Source: Glaciozyma antarctica PI12
Lineage: Eukaryota > Basidiomycota > Microbotryomycetes > Kriegeriales > Camptobasidiaceae
DNA length: 64,000 bases
Assembly: GCA_002917775.1 (NCBI GenBank)
Contig: KZ627156.1
Span: 394,909-458,908, forward strand
Direction: 5' to 3'
The position numbers and the translations under genes were made by a program. Under the pieces are notes generated by a model. That model had not been told where the DNA came from, ran no database searches, and worked only from the letters and a program-made list of their open reading frames with translations. Positions 33,726 through 46,404 of this stretch are shown here, piece by piece (positions within the stretch are counted from its first letter, which is position 1; each line of letters starts with the position of its first letter).

Positions 33726-36230
33726 ATGGCACCTCCTCACCTCCACGACGCGATCTCTCCTGCCGGAGCAAGTCCATCCCTCCCACCTCACTCGCACCAC
33801 CAGCTGACACCTCCGTCCCATAGCCCGAGTTCACCCGCTTTGCCTCTCGCCGCAGCGTCGTCTACAGTGCGTCCCATCGCCCCCCCCGCCCTCACGAAAG
33901 CTAACGCGTGACTGACCAAGGTACCAAGGGCATGATCGCCTGCTCCCAGCCTCTCGCCGCCGAAGCCGGTCTCGAAATCCTCCGCAAGGGAGGTAACGCC
34001 GCTGACGCCGCTGTCGCCGTCTCTGCTGCTCTGGGACTTACGGAGCCGACGTCGTGTGGTGTGGGGGGAGACGCGTTCTGGTGAGCTTCTTTTGGGCGGG
34101 GAAGCGCGGGGTAAAGAGCTGATTGGAGGGACGCAGCTTGTATTATGATGCGAAGACGAAGGAGGTTAAGGCGCTTAATGGATCGGGGAGGTCGCCTAAG
34201 GCGCTTGACTTGGCTAAAGCGAGGGAGCTCGGGTTGATGGGCAAGGACATTCCCCTCAAGAACCTCAACGCGTGAGTGGATCCGTTTTGATTGGAGCATT
34301 GACTGACGGCGCTCTTGCGCGCAGCGTCACGGTTCCTGGATGCGCTGCTGCCTGGTGCGATACCATCGAGCTCCTCGGATCCGGCAAGGTCACCATCGCA
34401 GACGCTCTCGCTCCCGCCATCCGCCTCGCCGAAGCAGGGTTTGCCCTCCTCCACCTCTTTCTATCGCTCTACTAACCCTTCTCACAGAGTCCCCATCTCG
34501 GAAATCACCTCCCACTTCTGGCAACTCTCCTACAAATCCCTCTCGACGCTCTCCCCCTCGGGCGCAGAGATGCTCATCACGGACGCGAACGGTGGAAAGC
34601 ACGCTCCTTCCCCCGGAGAGATCTTCAAGAACCCTACTCTCGCAGCGACGCTTCGTTCGATCTCAGAGCATGGCAAGAAGGGATTCTACGAAGGTCGCGT
34701 CGCGGAAGCTATCGTCGAGCGTGCGTTCTTCCTACACTCTCTGCGGGCTTCACTGAGCCTCTCCGAGCGAGCAGTCATTCAGAGCAAGGGAGGAGTTATG
34801 ACCCTCTCCGACCTCGCATCGCACACCACAACTCCCGTCGCTCCCATCTCGTACTCCTACGGCGGACCTAACGGCGTCACCTTGCACGAATGCCCGCCCA
34901 ACGGACAAGGTATTACGGCGCTTATCGCGCTCGGGATCATCGACGCGCTCGAGGAGGCAGGAACGGTCGATTTCAGCAAGATGGAGCATAATGGAGCGCA
35001 GTACCTTCATACCCTCATGTGCGTTCTTCAGCACGTTTCGTTCGAGCGTTATACTGATACAGTGCGTGTAGTGAGGTGATCCGATTCGCTTTCGCGGATA
35101 CGAGGGCGTACGTCGCCGACCCTGAGATGGCGAAAGTCCCCGTCGAAGAGCTCCTCAGCAAGGTCCGTCCCACTCCTCCTCTCTCGCACAGATTCTGACG
35201 AACGAGATGCAGAGCTACCTCAAGACCCGCGCAGCGTTGTTCTCCCCTCTCAAATCCAACGACCAAGTCAAGAAAGGCACCCCCTTCTCCTCCTCCGACA
35301 CGGTGCTCTTCACCACCTCCGATTCCGAGGGGAACGCCTGCTCTTACATCCAGGTTCGTCCCCACTCTCCTTACGCGGAGCGAGGCTGATTGATTCGGGG
35401 ATAGAGTAACTATGCTGGATTCGGGACGGCGGCGGTACCCAAAGGCTGTGGATTCACTTTGCAGAACCGCGGATCTAACTTCTTTTTTGAGGAGGGTCAC
35501 CCGAACTGTATCGAGGGAGGGAAGAGGCCGTGCGTCGTTTTCTTTGGGAGTGCGTGCGAAGGGAGCTGATGCGGTTTTCGAGCAGGTATCACACGATTAT
35601 CGTTCGTTTATCTCGCTTTGATGAGGGTTTGGGAGCTAGCTGATGAGCGTTGGACGAATAGCCGGCTATCGCGACTCGCACTGCTTCCGCCGAACTCTTC
35701 ATGAGTACGTCTCCTCATTCGTTCTCTCCTACCTCGCTAACCTCTCTCTCGCAGCTTACGGCGTAATGGTGCGTCCCCCGCTTGCTCCATCCTCGATATC
35801 GAGCTAACGGTTCGCAGGGCGGCTTCATGCAACCTCAAGGCCACCTCCAAGTTCTCCTCAACATGCTCCAACACAACCTCTCTCCTCAACAAGCTCTAGA
35901 CTCGCCCCGGTTCTGCATCTCCGCCGGCATGCCCGACGATTCCGACGACGCAAAGGACGCGAGTTGCGAGATCAGTAACGAGGTATTTTTGGAGGAGGGG
36001 ATTTCGGAGGAAGTGAGGGATCATTTGAGGGGGATGGGGCATAATGTCGAGATTTTGAAAGGGCATGAGAGGGCGTTGTTTGGGAGGGGTCAGGTGAGTC
36101 GTATTTCGGGCGTGGTGAGGGAGGAGGGCTGATGTGGTTGGTGGGGTAGATTATTCAGAAATTGGCGAATGGGGTTTGGGCGGGGGCGAGTGATATGAGG
36201 GCGGATGGTCATGCGGTGCCGCAGATCTAG
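33726..36230 (+). CDS. Gamma-glutamyltranspeptidase family protein
   Basis: GGTs are Ntn hydrolases that cleave gamma-glutamyl bonds (glutathione and related amides) and self-process at a Thr. Fourteen exons in phase give 601 aa: 33726-33866, 33929-34080, 34137-34271, 34325-34438, 34488-34720, 34775-35018, 35072-35162, 35213-35353, 35405-35529, 35586-35601, 35662-35704, 35755-35768, 35818-36093, 36150-36230. [30 protein letters not shown] is the family N-terminal signature (two joined parts). [18 protein letters not shown] carries the processing Thr, and QSNYAGFGT follows. No signal peptide is seen; the start is Pro/His-rich, so a cytosolic form like bacterial YwrD is likelier than a secreted one. 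Exons of 14 and 16 nt occur. Confidence 0.9.
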
Positions 36231-36710
36231 GAGGGTGTGGAAATACAGCACGGGAAAGGAGGGGTTGATTTTGTTGCGGTGTCGGTGTCGAATGGGAGTC
36301 GTTCGCTGCCGAGCGAGATTGAGTGCGATGGAGCGAATTCGGCTCTGCTGCCTCGCTCTCCGTTCCTCGCGCTGAATATGTTTACGCCGGAGACGTGGAA
36401 TTAGATGATACGCCCGAAGAGAAAGACTTCCAGCGCGGACGTCCCCCAAGTGAACTCAGCTCGACTGCGAGGACGCGCTTGGGCCGGCGAGCGTTCAAAC
36501 GTTCAGCGCCAAGCTGCTCTCCCTTCTTCCTACCCCCCGGCACACTCCGGCACCCGCTCCACCTCACCGTACCTCTTCTCCCGTCCCTCCCAGCCCAAGC
36601 TCTCGGCCCACGCGCCCCCCTCTCCAAAAGCGGGCCACGTCCTCTCCGACCCACCTCACCACCTCATCAGCGCCCAACTCCTCGCGCGCAACCAACAGGT
36701 GGACAGGGCC
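36231..36710. other. Intergenic region, GGT to kinesin
   Basis: About 480 bp. Its right half is Pro/Ser-codon-like (C-rich) and open in frame with the kinesin start, but I treat it as 5' leader because kinesin motors of this class start close to NIKVVVRCRP. Confidence 0.4.
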
Positions 36711-39700
36711 ATGTCGTCAGGCGGTAACATCAAAGTCGTCGTACGTCCTTCTCTCCTTCTCTCCTTCTCTAGAGCTGCGGGCGTGGGTGGGTTGAGCTGG
36801 GGGCCCCTGTCTCGATTCCAGTCGCGCTGGGGTGCTGGGAGATCAGCCGGCAGTACTACGGTGTTGCAGATGACGGAAAGCTGGAACGGAGGCGTGGGAG
36901 GAAGGGCGAGGTGCTGACGACGCGTTGGGCTTAGGTACGATGTCGGCCGCTCAACTCACGCGAATTGGCGAGGGGGGCGAAAGGACTGGTCAGGATGGAG
37001 GGGAACAATACGTACCTTGACCCGCCGGAGGTGAGTGCTCTCACTGGTGCTCGAAGAGGGGGAGCTGATGCGGGGTGGGTAGGCGGCGAATGTGAGCTCT
37101 GGCCGTGCGATGGAGAAGGAGACCAAGTCTTTTGCGTTCGATAAGAGCTATTGGTAAGTGTGGTGAAGGCTGGGAAGAAGGAGGAGCTGATGCGCGCGAC
37201 AGGTCGGCGTGTCTGAAGGACGAGCCGGGGTATGCGAGCCAGCAGACTGTTTACGAGGACTTGGGCAAGGACTTGCTGGATCATTCGTTCGAGGGGTTCA
37301 ATACGTGCATCTTTGCTTGTGAGTAGAGCTGCCAGATCCGGGGAAGGACAGGAGCTGATGAGTTGGCGGCTGCAGATGGACAGACTGGAAGTGGTGCGTT
37401 CGAGTAGGCGGTTGCGTGGGGAGCTCTGAAGCTGATGAGGGTGTGGCGCAGGCAAATCCTACTCCATGATGGGCTACGGAGCGGACCGAGGAATCATTCC
37501 GTTGATCTGCGAAGCGCTGTTTGAGCGGATAACGACTCTTACGACGGACAAGCTCACGTTCACGGTCGAGGTGAGTCCCGCTCGCGCTCTCTTCCCTCAA
37601 GGACGCAGCTGAGCATGTGCCTGCAGGTCTCGTACACCGAAATCTATCAGGAGAAAGTGCGGGATTTGCTCAATCCGAACAACAAGGGCAACCTCAAGGT
37701 TCGAGAGCACCCGACGCTGGGTCCCTACGTCGAGTCGCTCTCCAAGCTGGCAGTTCAGAGCTTCGCCGACGTCGAGGCACTGATGGACGAGGGAACGAAA
37801 GTGAGTGCTCTCGTAAGCTACCTAACCTGCATGAGCTAATGTGTTCGTCTGCAGGCCCGAACCGTCGCAGCGACCAACATGAACGAAACGCTCGCTCGCC
37901 GCTCTTCACCCCGTCTTCACCCTCCTCCTCACTCAACGCCGACACGACGTCGAAATTGGCATGGCAGGCGAAAAGGTCTCGCGCATCTCGCTCGTCGACT
38001 TAGCTGGATCCGAACGCGCGAACGCGACTGGTGCGACGGGGACTCGGCTCAAGGAGGGCGCGCTCATCAACAAGTCTCTTACGACGCTCGGTCGGGTCAT
38101 TGCGGCGCTTGCGGCGGCGAGTCAGGCGACGGGGAAGGCGGGCAAGGCGGCGGCGGAGAAGGTGCCTTATCGAGATTCGGTGCGTTCGCGAGCTCGTTCG
38201 GCGGGTTTGGGACCCAGGCTTACGCGGAGACATTGCAGGTTCTCACTTGGCTTCTCAAGGACTCGCTCGGAGGAAACTCGAAGACGGCAATGGTCGCTGC
38301 GATCTCGCCAGCGGATTACGACGAGACCTTGTCGACTCTTCGCTATGCGTGCGTCCCTTTCTCTGCTTCCCGGCTTTCCAGACTAACGTGCATCTCCTCC
38401 ATAGCGACCAAGCGAAGAAGATCAAGAACAAGGCCGTCATCAACGAGGACCCGAACGCCAAGCTGATTCGCGAGCTGAAGGAGGAGCTCGCCGTCCTGCG
38501 CGTTCGCATGACCGGAGCGTCCACAGAAGCAACGTACGATCCCGATATCCCGCCCGAGAAGCAGATCGTCAGCTACCGCACCAAGGACGGCGAGATCAAG
38601 ACGATCTCCAAGGCGGATTTGCAGGATCAACTCGAGGCGAGCGAGAGGCTCATGGCATCGGTGACCGAGACGTGGGAGGATAAGCTGGTGCGGACGCAGC
38701 AGGTGCAGAAGGAGAGGGAACAGGCGCTGGAGGCACTGGGGATTACGATCGAGAAGAACTTGGTGGGAGTTCATGCGCCGAAGAAGGTGAGTTGGACGCG
38801 TGTGCGCTGTTGGGGTCGCGACTGATTCTTCCTAGATGCCTCATCTCGTCAACCTCAACGAAGATCCTCTCATGAGCGAATGTCTCGTCTGTCAGTTGCC
38901 GTTCTTCTCGCTAGGCGTTCTCCCAGCTGATCGGTTCGTACGCAGACCAAATCAAGCTCGGAAAGACGGTCGTGCGTGCTATAAATTTCGCACTTTACAA
39001 GGACGCTGCTGACTCGCTGTTCTCCGCAGGTTGGCAACTTCTCGTCCGAAAAGCTCGCCGACATTCGCCTCAGCGGGTCCAACATCCTCCCTGAGCACTG
39101 CTACTTCGAGAGTACCGCCGACGGCAAGGTCGTCCTCCACGCGATGCCGCACAGCACGACGATGGTCAACGGGCTTCGAATTACCTCAACTACTGTACGC
39201 AGTTTTCCTCCTTCCTCTGACGATTGAGCTGACGCCTTCGCTCGCAGCCGAAAGAGCTCAAGTCCGGCTTCCGACTCATCCTGGGCGATTTCCACGTCTT
39301 TCGATTCAATCATCCCGAGGAGGTTCGGAAAGCTCGAGACGCTGGAGGCCCTCTGGCAGAGCTTCGGTCGCCGCACTCGAACGGGATCGACGAAGTGCGA
39401 GAAGCTGGAACGAGCTCTCCCGCTACTCGACCAGATTCGCCCATGTCAACCGCCGAGAACGCCGACTGGTCGTACGCTCGTCGCGAAGCCGTCATCGCTA
39501 GGCTCAACGGGACCAACGTCAACCTCGACAAGCTCAAGGACGAGGACCTCAACAAGCTCTTCGCCGACATCCTCAAAGTTCGCCGTTCGCGCACAGGCAC
39601 CAGCGTCGCGAGTACGGACCGACCTGAAAGTCGGATGAGCTTCCTCGACTCGGTCACGGAGGATGGAGTCGACGACGACGACGACGAGTCGGGAGGATCG

Positions 39701-42628
39701 CCTTCCACCAGGCCGTACTCGGGGAGCACCTGGTCGACGGGCCCGACGAGCGTCGGCGATTCGACATTGACGCTGAGCGGTCCTCCCGAGGTCGAGGAGA
39801 GGCTTCAAGCCGTCAAGGAGGAGTACGAGGAGCGGATCAAGACGATGATCGAGTCGGCGGCGGAAGTCGACGACGTCAAGGCGGAGAAGCAGCAGATGGA
39901 GGTCAAGCTCAAGACGCTCGAGACGCAGTTGCGCGTTCAGAAGCAGCGGTACGAGTCTCGTGTCAAGCGGCTCAAGGCTTCGCCCGCCGACGACGACGAT
40001 GCCATATTCGACTTGACGCCGTTGACGCCGGAGGAGGAGCGGTTGGCGCGCTTCACCCTCGTTCGTTGGAGACGCAGGCGTCGCGTACGCATGGCCGAGG
40101 ACGCCCTCTCGCAAGCAGTTACGATCAAGGAGGCGAACGTCATCAGTCGCGAGCTCAAGAAGGGAGTCAGCTTCCAGTTCGTCGTCGTCGAGGACGAGGT
40201 CCCCACCTCCGCCAACGAGGCCATCTCCGGACTCGCCGACTTTGAGGACGTCTCGGACGGGGCGCTTTCGGCAGCGCTGAAGCCTTGCATCGGCGTCAAG
40301 GTCCTCGATCGACGGAACCAGGCGATCTACGTCTGGAGCCTACCGAAGCTTCAGCAGCGACTTCAGCAGATGCGGAATCTCTACAAGTTCATCGACAAGC
40401 CCGAGTACTCGCGGCACTTTTCGTGGGAGGATCCCTTCTACGAGTCGCCGCCCCTCCCAGGTGGGTACTCGTTCGTTGGCAAGGCCCTCGTCTCCCTCGC
40501 TCCCCTCTCCCGCAACCTTCCTTCCACCTCGACCCTCCCCATCCACTCCCCCTACACCGCCGACCCTATCGGCAGCTGTCGCGTCCGAATCAAGCCCATC
40601 TCCGTCACGACGCCACAGCAGCCCGGCGCCTCTCTCGGGAACGGCTCACCACACGGCAACGGATCGCACCCCTCCATCTCGCCTTTCGTCGAAGGCTCAA
40701 AGCTCGCTTTCGAGATCGTCGTCGATCAGGTCTCGGGCCTCACCAAGGCCGAGTTCACCTCCGCCCACCTCCAAATCCACCTCTCCGCCTTCTTCGGTCC
40801 CTCCCTTTTCTCCGACGAAACCCTCCCCTCCGCCGCCATCGACCTCGAGACCTCGGGCGCCATCGAGCTCAAGCTTCGACGCATGCTCACCGTCGGCCTC
40901 ACGAAGGAGATCCAGCGGTTCCTCAGCGAGGGGTACGCCCCCGTCGAGTTCTTCGCTCGGATCAAGCCGGCGCACCTCGACAAGATCGAACTCTGGGACG
41001 AAGCGAGGGATTCGTCGGCCGCATCCAAGGTCCCCAACACTCCTTCCCTTCGCGGAGACCCGACCGTCGACGTCACTCGGAGACCCGAGACGGAGCTCAT
41101 CAGCGAGCAGCGGCACGACGTGATGGCGAGCGTCGAGCTTCGCGAGCTCGGCGAGACGGGCGAATACGTCCCCGTGCAGGTCGTCTCGCTCAACGGGCTC
41201 GACAGCGGCGCCTTCTTCCTTCGCCAAGGACTGCAGCGACGCTTCGTCCTCAAGCTTTCGCACAACTCGGGACGCGGATGGCAGTGGAAGCGGGTTTCGA
41301 AGGTCTCGCTCGGGAACGTTCGGATGCTCGACGACCGAGGTCGAGTTCACGCCGCTTCCGCCGCGGCGGACGTCGAGCTACGTCCTTCCAGCAAGTCACT
41401 AGCAGTCTTTGGAGCCGACGGAACCGCCACTCTCTCCTTCGCGGCGCCATGGGACCTCGATTCGCCCTTCCTCAACCGCAACACGGCTCCGAACCACCGC
41501 GCCCTCCTCCGCCTCACCTGGGAAGTCGAAGCCGACAATTGCGCGACGCCAGTCGTCTTCACGATGGACCTTGCCGTCACGGTTCAAGGGCGCGACGCTC
41601 GATCACCGTCGAAGCTCATGAGCATGCTCAGCTCGACTCGCCTCTCCTCCCGCATCACCAGCCTCTTCGCCATTCGACTCACGCCCTTCATGACGAAGAA
41701 GCCTACGGACGTCTGGCGCCTCAACACGGCCGACACGTACGTTCGAGGCGAGGAGGTCCTGGCGACTTGGAAGCCTCGCGGCATGTCGCTTATTCGAGAT
41801 TACGACAAGCTCGCGGTGACGGAGAAGCGGGTCGCCGACGTCGAAGCTGCTCGAGCGGTCCTGGACGCGTTTGAGCTCACGCTTCCTAGCCCGTCGGAGG
41901 GAGTCGCCAAGTTCGAACGGCTTTCGAGGGCGATCGATCTTTGGCAGAAGCACTTTGGAGAGAGGGAGGAGGTGAGTCGTCGCGAGCTTGTGGTCAGGAT
42001 CGTAGACTGACCCTGCTGTCGCAGATCTCTCTGGAGCGAGAGCCAGTCGTCGACATCCTCGACCTATCTTCTTCGCGAGTACTACAGACGCCGTCCTCTG
42101 CTCGGGAGAAGAAGCTCGCTGGCCACGCCACAATGATCGCAAGATCGTACGTCGTTCTTATTCGTTTGTGCTGCTGAGCGTGCGCTGATCTTGATTTCTC
42201 TCCCAGCGACACCGTCGCCAAGCGCGGAAGCCTCGCCATGCTTCGAGATCCGACGAGCGACAAGTGGCGCAAGTACTGGGCCGTCCTGCGTCGTCCGTAC
42301 CTCCACCTCTACGAATCGTCGTCCGAAGCGGAGGAGGTCACGGTCATCAACCTTTCGACGGTGCGCGTCGAGCAGAGTCCCGAGATTGAGCAGATGCTCG
42401 AGGTGCGCTTTTTCTCTGCTCGCAGTACCGTTGTTGTGCTAACGTACTTTCTCCGACAGCGTCGCTTCTCGTTTGCGATCTTCACTCATCAAAACAGGTT
42501 CGTCTCGTCCTCCGAGTTCTGCGACGCTCAAGCTGACGATTCGACGGCACAGCTACTTCTTCCAGGCACCGAGCTTGAAGGAGATGCTCGTCTGGATCAA
42601 GAGCATAGACCCCTCCCTCGCTATATGA
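36711..42628 (+). CDS. Kinesin-3 (KIF1/Unc-104 type) motor
   Basis: This is a plus-end microtubule motor for vesicles and early endosomes; about 1,613 aa. The motor starts [16 protein letters not shown] and holds the P-loop [29 protein letters not shown] and switch [19 protein letters not shown] neck coiled coil, an FHA domain (about 39030-39330), a KIF1-type middle region and a C-terminal PH domain ([19 protein letters not shown]) follow. Exons: 36711-36740, 36935-37030, 37083-37153, 37203-37318, 37376-37393, 37452-37570, 37627-37800, 37855-38179, 38239-38348, 38405-38786, 38836-38890, 38946-38971, 39030-39194, 39248-41971, 42025-42146, 42207-42402, 42460-42497, 42553-42628. Exon 8 is one base out of phase exactly at switch I (about 37891-37912), and the expected SSRSH motif is not readable there. 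Confidence 0.94.
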
Positions 42629-43225
42629 TCCCTCGTTGCACGATATCCTCATCCACATACCTCCCCCACCCCCCTGCCCGCGTTTTACTCTCCATGATAC
42701 CCCCTCAGGCTCCTTCCCATTCCTCGCAGATGCAAATACAGTACCTAGTCACCGGCTTTGGATGGCGGAGGAGAAGAGAGGGAGGAAGGGAGGGAGGGAG
42801 AGAGAGAATCGAAAGCTCGGCAGCGAGAGGCGAGCCGGCCCTTGGCAAACGTGCGCGGGCCTGGGGCTGGAGCCGACCCTTGCGACGCCCACAATCCTCC
42901 GCTGGTTCTTTGTCGTCCTCGCTCTCTACTCATTCCTCCCCCTGCCTGATCCCCAGCGAGAGACTCCCGTCACCAGCCAATAGACTAACGCCCGCCCTTC
43001 CTTTCCCGCCAAACCCTCGACCCACTCGCCTCCTTTCGTCGCGTGCAGGCCTCCTCTTCCATCGAACCAGCGCAGGACGCCCCATCTCCCCTCTCCTACC
43101 GCCACTCACGCGCAAGCCGCACCACTAAACACCAGCTCCAACTCACGACCTCCCTCCCCCCGCGCCCTTCGCCATCGCCTTCCCCCATCCGACGCAAATA
43201 GAGCCCAACCGTCCGTCAACACGCC
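42629..43225. other. Intergenic region with GA-rich tract
   Basis: About 600 bp between kinesin and the membrane protein gene. A purine-rich (GA/GGGA) tract lies around 42770-42815, and the final 150 bp are C-rich leader. No exon is supported. Confidence 0.45.
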
Positions 43226-44566
43226 ATGGTCGCCTCTTTCCACCTCACCCTCCTCTCCTTCCTCGCCCTCTCCTCTCTCGCCCTTGCGCACGACACGGGA
43301 CTACGCCCTCGCCATGTCGAACTCCTCGAACGCCGCATGGAACTCCTCGCAAAGCGCCAGGCGAACTCGACCGTTGCGCAGACCACGGCAGCGGCGGCGG
43401 GAACGACTGCACCGGCTGCTGAAACCTCGGCGCCAGTAGCGGAAACGACGGGGAGGGGAATCGCTGGGACTTCGGAGGTCGACTCGTCGAGCGCGGCGGC
43501 CGCCGCGACCTCCTCTTCTGTCGAGGCCGCTACGACCTCCGCGTCTGTTGCTCCAACGACCTCCGCGAGGTCGAGGGCAGGCACCACGGTCGTTCCTCTC
43601 ACCGTAACCGACTCCGCTATCTCGGAAACATCGTCGAGCACCTCTTCTGCCGCCTCGTCGACCGCTAGCTCTGCCAATGCCAAAGACGAAGGGGACGAGG
43701 AGTCCTCTGGCATCGGTCGCGGCACACTCATCGCCATCATCGCCGTCGCTTCTTCCGTCGCTCTGATTGCAGCTATCTGGACGATCGTTCGGAAGGTGAG
43801 CTCCTCTCTTCTCGCCGCTCCTCTCTCCCGCCTCCCTTCCCGGTCTCGTCCACCCCAACCAGAGCTAACGCACTCTCTTCGCAGGTCAAATTCGGCACCT
43901 CGAAGCGCTTCGAAGCCAAGCTCGCGCCCATCGCGTTCGAGGACGAGGACAAGTACGGCGGAGCGAGGGACGGCCAGCATGGACGGACGGAGAGCACGAC
44001 GAGCCATGGGACTGGAATGGGCGGACCTGGGTTCAGGTCGGGACAATATGCGACGAGCTTGTCGAGGAGCGATAGTGGGGAGAGGAGCTTGAGGGGCGCG
44101 CCGATGAGCGAAGTGTGAGTTCTTCCTTTGCGTTCTCCCTTCTCCCTCCTTCTTCGTCCCTTCGTACCTCCTCCCTTCCCCTTCCGCACCTCTCCCCCCG
44201 TGTCTTCATCTTCTGGGCGAATGTCGAACACGGAGCTGACTACAACGCTCCGCGCAGCTCCCACCTCCCCGGCAGCAACTCCTTCAACGGCGCCCCAGCA
44301 GGCCACTACGCTCAGCAGCCCTACTACGGCCAAGCTCCTCCTCCCTCGACCTACGGCGGCAGCCAAGGTTCATCCTCCTCTCCGCCCCTAAACGACGATC
44401 CTAACGAACCTCCGCAGCCGGCTCCTTCGCGACCATCAACTACCCCCGCGAGCAACAGGCGTATGGAAGCTACGCGAACCTCCAGCGAGGACCTTCGTTG
44501 AACGCGGCGTACGTTGCGGGCGGAGCTTACAACTACCAGCAGCACCAGCAGCAGGGACGGTACTAG
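43226..44566 (+). CDS. Ser/Thr-rich single-pass membrane protein
   Basis: The 352-aa product has a clear signal peptide (MVASFHLTLLSFLALSSLALAHD), then about 130 residues of Thr/Ser/Ala-rich, presumably O-mannosylated ectodomain, one TM helix (IGRGTLIAIIAVASSVALIAAIW), and a cytosolic tail ending in a Gln/Tyr/Gly-rich stretch. Exons 43226-43795, 43885-44114, 44258-44367 and 44418-44566 are in phase. Reading through the last intron instead would give a different tail ending EDLR; the spliced form is preferred because it has good splice sites and an ordered Gln/Tyr composition. The layout is like Mid2/Wsc-type wall sensors, but no Cys-rich WSC domain is present and no family is recognised. Confidence 0.7.
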
Positions 44567-44992
44567 ACCCTTTTCGCATTCTTCCTTTGTTCATACTACC
44601 AGCCCACACACACCGCTACGGACATTTCTCCTTCGTTACGCTTTCGCTCGGCTGCGGCGCCTTGTTTCTTCCCCCCCGCCCCCCATCACTCTTGTATACA
44701 CTCGTTCGCTCCTCCCTTTTTGATCTTTTTGCATAGGCCTTGATGGCTGTCGACAACTTTCTGATAATGTCATTTGATAGGACGAACGCGGGTTGAGGCT
44801 GAGAGCTGAGGATTGTTCGGCGGAGCGAGGAACGCGAGTGGCGAGAGGTTAGTGTCGCAGCGGCGTGGAAGCAGCTTTCGAGATGAAGCGCGACCGCACG
44901 GACGTGCAGCGAGGAAGATGCGCACGACAAGCAGTGCTGGACCAACGACGAAAAACGACCGCTCGGCGAAAATGGGTGGGGGAGAGGAAGGT
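44567..44992. other. Convergent intergenic gap
   Basis: About 425 bp between the stops of the membrane protein and the LYR-motif gene. It contains a C run (ccccccgcccccc, near 44670) and no exon-like signal. Confidence 0.45.
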
Positions 44993-46314
44993 CTAATTCT
45001 TCCCTCGACCTCCCTTGCTCGACTTTGATTCCTTTCCCCCGAACATAATCTCCTCCTGCGCAAGCCACCATCTATCCTCCTCACTCATTCCACCCATCCC
45101 CTCTGTCCCTCCTTTCACCCAATCCGACCTTCGCACGGCAAACGTCGCCATCCTCGCTGGATTTGCTGCAGCAGTCGAAGGGGAGGTCGAAGAGGTCGAA
45201 GGGGAGGTCGACGAGGTTGGAGAGGTCGATGAGGAGGGGTTTTTGGGAGGTCGAGGCGGGGAGTCGGAGATGACGAGGATTGGAGAATCGTACAGGATCG
45301 CTTGGTACCGCCTTCGGAGGAGACGAGGAGTGAGGATCTTGGGGAGGTGCCACTTGCTGTTTTTCGACGACGGCGAGAGGATCCTCAACTCCTTCCCCTG
45401 CTTCCTCCCCTCCACCACCGCCGTGGGGCTCTTCGTAACCCGCTCCTCGCGGCTCTGTAACCTCCTAGGCTTGCGAGGGGGTTCGCCGACGCTCGCTTTC
45501 CGCTCCAACTCCTCCAGCATCCCTTCCCCAAGCTTCACTCCTCCTAACCCTAAGCGCTCCAACACCTCCCTCCCCTCTTCCACCCCAAGTTCCTCCCCCT
45601 CCCTGCGCACCGAAACCCCTATAGGCGCCCTCAATTTCCCCACCTGATCATTCCAGTACCTCAATCGAATCTTCTTCACCCTCTGCGCCGTTAGAGGGCC
45701 TAGAAGACGCGCGTCCTCGGAGGAGGGAAAGGCGCGGGGAGGGAGGGAAGGTGGTGAGAGGAGGTGGGCTGGAGAAGGCGGTCGAGCGATGTGTGAGATA
45801 GGGGAGGTGAGGAGGGCCGAGAGGGGTGCAGAGAAGGATTGACGCGAGGTGTGGGGACCGAGGAAGGGCTGTGAGGGGGGTTAGAGAGGGTGGAGAGGAG
45901 GAGGGGAGGGACGTACGCGGAGAAGAGCGTGTTTGGTCGGACCGCGCTGGCCGTAGGTCGTTTCGAGAACGCGGGTTAGGGAGTGGAGGTAGCCGTCGTT
46001 GGCGGCTTGGAGATGGCGTTGGAGGCTTGTGAGATGGCCTAGGGGTGTGAGCAAGGTCGTTCCGTGCGGAAGGGTGAGCGGGGAACGCGCGTGTTGAGCT
46101 TGTTTGGTGCGCTTAACGGCTGCGAGACTTGATTCTGGGACTGGATCGCGGTGGAAGGATGACTGGATCTTGGTGCGGTAGTGAGAGCTGGCGAGAGAGG
46201 TGTGAGCTGAGGAGCTCGGAGCGGGGGTTGGCGCTGTGCTTACCTGCTGGCCGAGTCTGGGAGAGCCTTCGCCTCTCGTAACAGAGCTCGGTAGAGATCC
46301 TTACCCAGCAGCAT
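44993..46314 (-). CDS. LYR-motif mitochondrial protein
   Basis: LYR proteins act with acyl carrier protein in mitochondrial complex and ribosome assembly. Exon 1 (46244-46314) reads MLLGKDLYRALLREAKALP, a canonical LYR helix, and joins exon 2 (45917-46187: SHYRTKIQSSFHRD, then LQAANDGYLHSLTRVLETTYG) and exon 3 (44993-45868), for 405 aa in phase. Exon 3 holds a basic helix, QRVKKIRLRYWNDQVGKL, known to me from fungal LYR proteins of the Cup1-like type, then a long basic/Ser tail. The ATG is 90 bp from the BST1 ATG on the other strand. Function is inferred from family only. Confidence 0.78.
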
Positions 46315-46404
46315 CTGGTGAGAAGGAGAGAGAGGTACCTCCGAGGAAACTTGGTGAGGGTGGTTCGCCTCCCCCCACCAACTCGCTACAAGCTGTGACT
46401 CTGA

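Noticed and set aside
36405-36710. Longer kinesin N-terminus from an upstream in-frame ATG
   Set aside because: Kinesin-3 motors begin close to the NIKVVVRCRP strand, and the upstream translation is Pro/Arg/Ser low complexity.
40285-41874. 529-codon open frame inside the kinesin gene in another frame
   Set aside because: Arg/Pro/His-rich shadow of the large kinesin exon; no motif, and the kinesin frame is continuous and conserved-looking here.
42770-42815. GA-rich tract as a possible regulatory element
   Set aside because: Simple purine repeat of the kind common in GC-rich fungal intergenic DNA; no evidence for a specific binding site.
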